64,000 nt of DNA, from NCBI GenBank assembly GCA_965220825.1, contig OZ244839.1:248001-312000 (forward strand). Reading direction: 5' to 3'. Below, in pieces: positions 54,601 to 63,600 of the stretch. The stretch is from G965220825 sp965220825 (GTDB lineage Bacteria > Pseudomonadota > Alphaproteobacteria > UBA828). Positions within the stretch are counted from its first letter, which is position 1. Each line of letters opens with the position of its first letter. The notes under the pieces are model-generated. The model was not told the DNA's origin. It searched no databases and saw only the letters and a program-made list of their open reading frames with translations. The position numbers and the translations under genes were made by a program.

Positions 54601-57600
54601 ACTGTGACGGTGGTGTTGGGCAGCGAAAACGTGACGGTCGACACGGACCCGGCCACGATGGGGGATCAATCGACGCTGACCTTCACGACGGGGAACTGGG
54701 ACACGGCACAGACGGTGACGGTGTCGGGTCTGGACGATGTCATCGACAACCCATCGAATCTGACGTCGAAGATAACGAACATGCCGTCGGGCGGCGGCTA
54801 TGGCAGCTTTGAGGTCAAGAACCTCTACGTGACGGTGAGGGACAACGATGTGAAGGGCCTGACGCTTTCGTCCGCCACGCTGACGGTGGATGAAGGCGGG
54901 AGCGGGACCTACACGGTGGTCCTTAATACTGAACCGACGGGCCCGGTGAAGGTGACGGTGACGTCATCGAATCCAAACGCGACAGTCGACACGGATCTGG
55001 AGACGACGGGAGATCAGTCGACGCTGACCTTCACGACGGGGGACTGGTCTACGCCGCAGATGGTGACGGTGACGGGGATCAACGACGACATCGATAACCC
55101 ATCGGATCTGACGACGACGGTGCTGAACAGGCCGTCGGGCGGAGGCTATACCAGAAGCCAGAGTGCGCGCGTTTCGGTGACGGTAACGGACGACGATGTG
55201 AAGGGTCTGGCGCTTTCGGCCGCCACGCTGACGGTGGGTGAAGGTGATAGCGGAACCTACACGGTTGTCCTGGACAGCGAGCCGACGGGCGAGGTGACCG
55301 TGACGGTTTCGTCGTCGAATGGGAACGCGGTGGTCGACACGGACCTGGCTACGACGGGAGATCAATCGACACTGACCTTCACGAGCGCGAACTGGTCGAC
55401 GCCACAGACGGTGACGGTGACAGGGGCCGATGACGCTATCGACAATTCGTCCGATCTGACGGCGACGATAACCAACACGCCGTCGGGCGGTGGCTATGGC
55501 GACGACGAGGCCGTGAGCGTCTCGGTGGCGGTAACGGACGACGATGGGAGGGGCCTCACGCTTTCGGCCGCCACGCTGACGGTGACGGAAGGCGGGACCG
55601 GGACCTACACGGTGGCTCTGGACAGCGAGCCGACGGGCGAGGTGACCGTGGCGGTGGCATCGTCGAACGGGAACACGACGGTGGACACGGATCCGGATAC
55701 GACGGGGTCGCAGTCGATGCTCACTTTCACGACAGCGAACTGGTCGACGCCGCAGACGGTGGCGGTGACGGGGGTCAATGACGCCATCGACAACCCGTCG
55801 GATCTGACGGCGACGATAACCAACACGCCGTCGGGCGGCGGCTATGGCGGCGGCGAGGCCGCGAGCCTGTCTGTGACGGTGACGGACGATGACGCGAAGG
55901 GTGTGACGCTCTCGTCCGCCACGCTGACGGTGGCGGAAGGCGGAATCGGTACCTACACGGTTGTCCTGGACAGCGAGCCGACGGGGCCGGTGACGGTAAC
56001 AGTGGCATCGTCGAACGCGAATGCGACGGTGGACGCGGATCCGAATACGACGGGGTCGCAGTCGACACTGACCTTCACGACGGGGAACTGGTCGACGGCG
56101 CAGACGGTAGCGGTGTCGGGTCTGGACGACGCCATCGACAACGCGTCGGATCTGACGGCGACGATAACGAACACGCCGTCGGGCGGTGGCTATGGCGACG
56201 ACGAGGCCGCGAGTGTCTCGGTGACGGTAACGGACGACGACGCGAAGGGCCTGACGCTATCGCCTGCCACGCTGACGGTGAGTGAAGGGGAGAGCGGGAC
56301 CTACACGGTGATTCTGGACAGCGAGCCGACGGGGCCGGTGACGGTAACGGTGGCATCGGGCAATGGGAACGCGACGGTCGACACGGATCCGGCCACGACG
56401 GGGACACAGTCGACACTGACCTTCACGAGCGCGAACTGGTCGACGGCGCAGACGGTGACGGTGTTGGGTGTGGACGACGCCATCGACAACGCGTCGGATC
56501 TGACGGCGGTGGTGACGAACACGCCGTCGGGCGGCGGCTATGGCAGCGGCGATGCCGCGAGCCTGTCTGTGACAGTGACGAACGACGATGTGAAAGGTGT
56601 GACGCTTTCGCCTGCGATGCTGACGGTGGATGAGGGTCGAAGCGGGACCTACACGGTGGTCCTGGACAGCGAGCCGACGGGCGAAGTGATAGTGGCGGTC
56701 GCGTCGGGCAATGGAAACGCGACGGTGAGCCCGACGAGCCTGACCTTCACGACGGGGAACTGGGACAAGGCACAGACGGTAACGGTGACCGGGGCCAATG
56801 ATGCTATCGACAACCCGTCCGATCTGACGGCGACGATAACCAACACGCCGTCGGGCGGTGGCTATGGCGACGACGAGGCCGCGAGCGTCTCGGTGGCGGT
56901 AACGGACGACGACGTGAAAGGCCTGACGCTATCGCCCGCCGCGCTGACGGTGGCGGAAGGCGGAATCGGTACCTACACGGTTGTCCTGGACAGCGAGCCG
57001 ACGGGGCCGGTGACGGTAACAGTGGCATCGTCGAACGCGAATGCGACGGTGGACGCGGATCCGAATACGACGGGGTCGCAGTCGACACTGACCTTCACGA
57101 CGGGGAACTGGTCGACGGCGCAGACGGTAGCGGTGTCGGGTCTGGACGACGCCATCGACAACGCGTCGGATCTGACGGCGACGATAACGAACACGCCGTC
57201 GGGCGGTGGCTATGGCGACGACGAGGCCGCGAGTGTCTCGGTGACGGTAACGGACGACGACGCGAAGGGCCTGACGCTATCGCCTGCCACGCTGACGGTG
57301 AGTGAAGGGGAGAGCGGGACCTACACGGTGATTCTGGACAGCGAGCCGACGGGGCCGGTGACGGTAACGGTGGCATCGGGCAATGAGAACGCGACGGTCG
57401 ACACGGATCCGGCCACGACGGGGACACAGTCGACACTGACCTTCACGAGCGCGAACTGGTCGACGGCGCAGACGGTGACGGTATTGGGTCTGGACGACGC
57501 CATCGACAATGCGTCCGATCTGACGGCGACGATAACGAACACGCCGTCGGGCGGCGGCTATGGCGACGATGAGACCGCGAGCGTCTCGGTGACGGTAACG

Positions 57601-60600
57601 GACGACGACGCGAAGGGTGTGACGCTCTCGTCCGCCACGCTGACGGTGAGTGAAGGGGAGAGCGGGACCTACACGGTGGTTCTCGACAGCGAGCCGACGG
57701 GGCCGGTGACCGTGACGGTGGCATCGTCGAACGCGAATACGACGGTGGACACGGATCCGGATACGACGGGGTCGCAGTCGACGCTGACCTTTACGACGGG
57801 GAACTGGGACAAGGTACAGACGGTAACGGTGGCCGGGGCCAATGATGCCATCGACAACCCGTCCGATCTGACGGCGACGATAACGAACACGCCGTCGGGC
57901 GGTGGCTATGGCGACGACGAGGCCGAGAGCGTTTCGGTGACCGTGACGGACGACGACGTGAAAGGCCTGACGCTATCGCCCGCCGCGCTGACGGTGGCCG
58001 AGGGTGAAACCGGGGTCTACACGGTGGTTCTGGACAGCGAGCCGACGGGCGAGGTGACGGTGACGGTGAGCTCGTCGAACGGGAACGCGACGGTGGACAC
58101 GGACCCGGAGACGACGGGGTCGCAGTCGACACTGACCTTCACGACGGGGAACTGGTCGACGCCTCGGACGGTGACGGTGTCGGGTCTGGATGATGCCATC
58201 GACAATCCATCGGATCTGACGGCGACGGTGTGGAACAGCCCGTTTGGTGGCGGCTATGACAGAGACGAGACTGCGAGCGTCTCGGTGACGGTGACGGACG
58301 ACGACGTGAAGGGTGTAACGCTTTCGCGTGCCACGCTGACGGTGGCCGAAGGCGGGAGCGGGATCTACACGGTGGTCCTCGACAGCGAGCCGACGAGGTC
58401 GGTGACGGTAACGGTGGCATCGAGCGCTAACGCGACAGTGGACACGGACCCGGATACGACAGGGGATCAGTCGACGCTGACTTTCACGACGGAGAACTGG
58501 TCGACACCGCAGACGGTGGCGGTGACCGGGGCCGATGACGCCATCGACAATGCGTCGAACTTGACGGCGACGGTAACGAACACGCCGTCCGGCGGTGGCT
58601 ATGGCGACGGCGAGACCGCGAGCGTCTCGGTGACGGTGACGAACGACGATGGGAAGGGCCTTACGCTTTCGCCCGCCACACTCACGGTGACGGAAGGCGG
58701 GAGCGGGACCTACACGGTGGTTCTGAACAGCGAGCCGACGGGCGAGGTGACGGTGGCGGTGTCGTCTTCGAACGGGAACGCGACGGTGAGCCCGACGAGT
58801 CTGACCTTCACGACCGGGAACTGGGGCAGGCCACAGACGATAACGGTGACCGGGGCCAATGATGCCATCGACAACCCGTCGGATCTGACGGCGACGGTAA
58901 CGAACACGCCTTCGGGCGGTGGCTATGGCGACGATGAGGCCGCGAGCGTTTCGGTGACGGTGACGGACAACGATGCGAAGGGTCTGACGCTTTCGCCCGC
59001 CACACTGACGGTGGCGGAAGGTGGAAGCGGGACCTACACGGTGGCCCTGAACAGCGAGCCGACGAGCTCGGTGACGGTGACGGTGTCGTCGTCGAACGGG
59101 AACGCGACGGTCGACACGGACCCGGATACGACGGGAGATCAGTCGACACTGACCTTCACGACGGAGAACTGGTCGACGGCACAGACGGTGACGGTGTCGA
59201 GTCTGGACGACGATATCGACAATGCGTCCGATCTGACGGCGACGATAACGAACACGCCCTCGGGCGGCGGCTATGGCGACGACGAGGGCGCGAGCCTTCC
59301 GGTGACGGTCAGGAACGACGATGTGAAGGGCGTGACGCTTTCGACTACCAGGCTGACGGTGGGTGAAGGTGGAAGCGGGACCTACACGGTGGCTCTGGAC
59401 AGCGAGCCGACGGGATCGGTAACGATGACGGTGGCGTCGGGCAATGGGAACGCGACAGTGAGCCCGACGAGCCTGACCTTCACGACGGGGAACTGGTCGG
59501 CGCCTCAGACGGTGACGGTGACGGGTCTGGACGATGCTATCGACAACCCGTCCGATCTGACGGCGACGGTAACGAACACGCCGTCGGGCGGTGGCTATGG
59601 CAATGAAGAGGCCGCGAGTGTCTCGGTGACGGTGACGGACGACGACGTGAAAGGCCTGACGCTATCGCCCGCCACACTGACGGTGGCCGAGGGCGGAAGC
59701 GGGACCTACACGGTGGTTCTGGACAGCGAGCCGACGGGATCGGTGACGGTGACGGTGACCTCGTCGAACGGGAACGCGACGGTCGACACGGACCCGGAGA
59801 CGACGGGGTCTCAGTCGACACTGACCTTCACGACGGGGAACTGGTCGACGCCGCAGACGGTGACGGTGTCGGGTCTGGATGACGCCATCGACAACCCGTC
59901 GGATCTGACGACGACGGTGTGGAACAGGCCGTCGGGCGGCGGCTATGGCAGAGACCAGAATGCGAACTTGTCCGTGACGGTAACGGACGACGATGTGAAG
60001 GGCATGACGCTTTCATCCAACACGCTGACGGTGGCCGAAGGCGGGAGCGGGACCTACACGGTGGCTCTGGACAGCGAGCCGACGAGGTCGGTGACGGTAA
60101 CGGTGGAATCGAGCGCGAACGCGACGGTCGACACGGACCCGGCCACGACGGGAGATCAGTCGACACTGACCTTCACGACGGGGAACTGGTCGACGCCGCA
60201 GACGGTGACGGTGACCGGGGCCAATGACGCCATCGACAATGCGTCGAACTTGACGGCGGTGGTGACGAACACGCCGTCGGGCGGAGGCTATGGCGGCGAC
60301 GAGGCCGTGAGCGTCTCGGTGACGGTGACGAACGACGATGGGAAGGGTCTCACGCTTTCGCCCGCCGCACTCACGGTTACGGAAGGCAGGAGCGGGACCT
60401 ACACGGTGGTCCTGAACAGCGAGCCGACGGGCGAGGTGACGGTGGCGGTGTCGTCGTCGAATGGGAACGCGACGGTCGACACGGACCCGACGACGATGGG
60501 GGATCAGTCGACACTGACTTTCACGATCGCGAACTGGTCGACGGCGCAGACGGTGACGGTGTCGGGGGCCGATGATGCGATCGACAACCCGTCTGATCTG

Positions 60601-63600
60601 ACGGCAACTGTAACGAACACGCCGTCGGGCGGTGGCTATGGTGACGACGAGGCCGCGAGCGTTTCGGTAACGGTGACGGACAACGATGCGAAGGGCCTGA
60701 CGCTTTCGGCCGCCACGTTGACGATGGTCGAGGGTGGAACCGGAACCTACACGGTGATCCTGAACAGCGAGCCGACGGGCTCTGTGACGGTGACGGTGGC
60801 CTCGTCGAATGGGAACGCGACGGTCGACACGGACCCGGATACGACGGGGTCGCAGTCGACACTGACCTTCACGACCGGGAACTGGTCGACGGCGCAGACG
60901 GTGACGGTGACCGGGGCCGACGACGCCATCGACAATGCGTCGGATCTGACGGCGACGATAACGAACTCACCGTCGGGCGGCGGCTATGGCAATGAAGAGG
61001 CTGCGAGCCTGTCGCTGACGGTCAGGAACGACGATGTGAAGGGCCTGACGTTGTTGCCCACCAGGCTGACGGTGGGTGAAGGGGAGAGCGGGACCTACAC
61101 GGTGGTTCTGGACAGCGAGCCGACGGGATCGGTGACGGTGACGGTGGCGGTGACGTCGGGCAATGGAAACGCGACGGTGAATCCGACGAGCCTGACCTTC
61201 ACGACAGAGAACTGGTCGACGGCGCAAACGGTAACGGTGACGGGAGCTAACGACGCCATCGACAACCCGTTTGATCTGGCGGCGACGGTAACGAACACGC
61301 CGTCGGGCGGGGGCTATGGCGACGACGAGGCCGCGAGTGTCTCGGTGACGGTGACGGACGATGACGTGAAAGGCCTGACGCTATCGGCCGCCACGCTGAC
61401 GGTGGGTGAAGGTGGAAGCGGGACCTACACGGTGGTTCTGGATAGCGAGCCGACGGGATCGGTGACGGTGACGGTGACCTCGTCGAACGGGAACGCGACG
61501 GTCGACACGGACCCGGAGACGACGGGGGATCAGTCGACACTGACCTTCACGACGGAGAACTGGGACACGGCACAGACAGTAACGGTGACGGGTCTGGACG
61601 ACGCCATCGACAGCGCGTCGGATCTGACGGCGACGGTGTGGAACAGGCCGTTTGGCGGCGGTTATGACAGAAACCAGGATGCGAGCCTGTCCGTGACGGT
61701 AACGGACGACGATGTGAAGGGCATGACGCTGTCGTCCACCACGCTGACGGTGGGTGAAGGCGGGAGCGGGACCTACACGGTGGCTCTGGACAGCGAGCCG
61801 ACGGGGCTGGTGACGGTGACGGTGGCATCGAGCGCGAACGCGACAGTGGACACGGACCCGGATAGGACGGGGGATCAGTCGACACTGACCTTCACGAGCG
61901 AGAACTGGTCGACGCCGCAGACGGTGACGGTGACCGGGGCCGATGACGCCATCGACAATGCGTCGAACCTGACGGCGACGGTGACGAACACGCCGTCCGG
62001 CGGTGGCTATGGTGATGACGAGGCCGCGAGCGTCTCGGTGACGGTGACGAACGACGATGGGAAGGGCCTCACGCTTTCGCCCGCTACACTCACGGTGGGT
62101 GAAGGGGAGAGGGGCAGCTACACGGTTGTCCTGGACAGCGAGCCGACGGGGCCGGTGACGGTGGCGGTGTCGTCGGGCAATGAAAACGCGACGGTGAGCC
62201 CGACGAGTCTGACCTTCACGACGGGGAACTGGGCCAGGCCACAGACGATAACGGTGACCGGGGCCAATGATGCCATCGACAACCCGTCCGATCTGACGGC
62301 GGTGGTGACGAACACGCCGTCGGGCGGCGGCTATGGCGGCGACGAGGCCGCGAGCGTCTCGGTGACGGTGGCGGACGACGATGCGAAGGGTCTGACGCTT
62401 TCGCCTAGCGCGCTGACGGTGGCCGAGGGCGGTAGCGGGACCTACACGGTGGCCCTGGACAGCGAGCCGACGGGCTCGGTGACGGTGGCGGTGTCGTCGT
62501 CGAACGGGAACGCGACGGTGGACACGGACCCGGCCACGACGGGGTCGCAGTCGACACTGACCTTCACGACGGAGAACTGGTCGACGGCACAGACGGTGAC
62601 GGTGTCGGGTCTGGACGACGATATCGACAATGCGTCCGATCTGACGGCGGTGGTGACGAACACGCCGTCGGGCGGCGGCTATGGCAATGAAGAGGCTGCG
62701 AGCCTACCGGTGACGGTGACGAACGACGACGTGAAGGGCGTGACGCTTTCGACTACCGCGCTGACGGTGGCTGAAGGCGGGAGCGGGACCTACACGGTGG
62801 TCCTGGACAGCGAGCCGACGGGATCGGTGACGGTGGCGGTGGCGTCGGGCAACGGGAACGCGACAGTGAGCCCGACGAGCCTGACCTTCACGACGGGGAA
62901 CTGGGACAAGGCGCAAACGGTAACGGTGTCGGGAGCCAACGACGCCATCGACAACCCGTCTGATCTGACGGCGACAGTGACGAACACGCCGTCGGATGGT
63001 GGCTATGGCGACGATGAGGCCCAGAGCGTTTCGGTGACGGTGACTGATGACGACGTGAAGGGCATGACGCTTTCGGCTGGGACGCTGACGGTGGATGAAG
63101 GCGGAAGCGGCACCTACACGGTTGTCCTGGACAGCGAGCCGACGGCGTCGGTGACGGTGACAGTGACGTCGTCCAACGGGAACGCGACGGTGGATACGGA
63201 CCCGGATATGACGGGGGATCAATCGACACTGACCTTCACGACGGGGAACTGGTCGACGCCTCAGACGGTGACGGTGTCGGGTCTGAACGACGCCATCGAC
63301 AACCCGTCGGATCTGACTGCGACGGTGTGGAACAGGCCGTTTGGCGGCGGCTATGACAGAAACCAAGATACGAGCCTGTCCGTGACGGTAACGGACGACG
63401 ATGTGAAGGGCATGACGCTGTCGTCCACCACACTGACGGTGGGTGAAGGTGGGAGCGGGACCTACACGGTGGCTCTGGACAGCGAGCCGACGAGGTCTGT
63501 GACGGTGACGGTGTCGTCGAGCGCAAACGCGACGGTGGACACGGATCCGGCCACGACGGGAGATCAGTCGACGCTGACCTTCACGGCGGGGAACTGGTCG

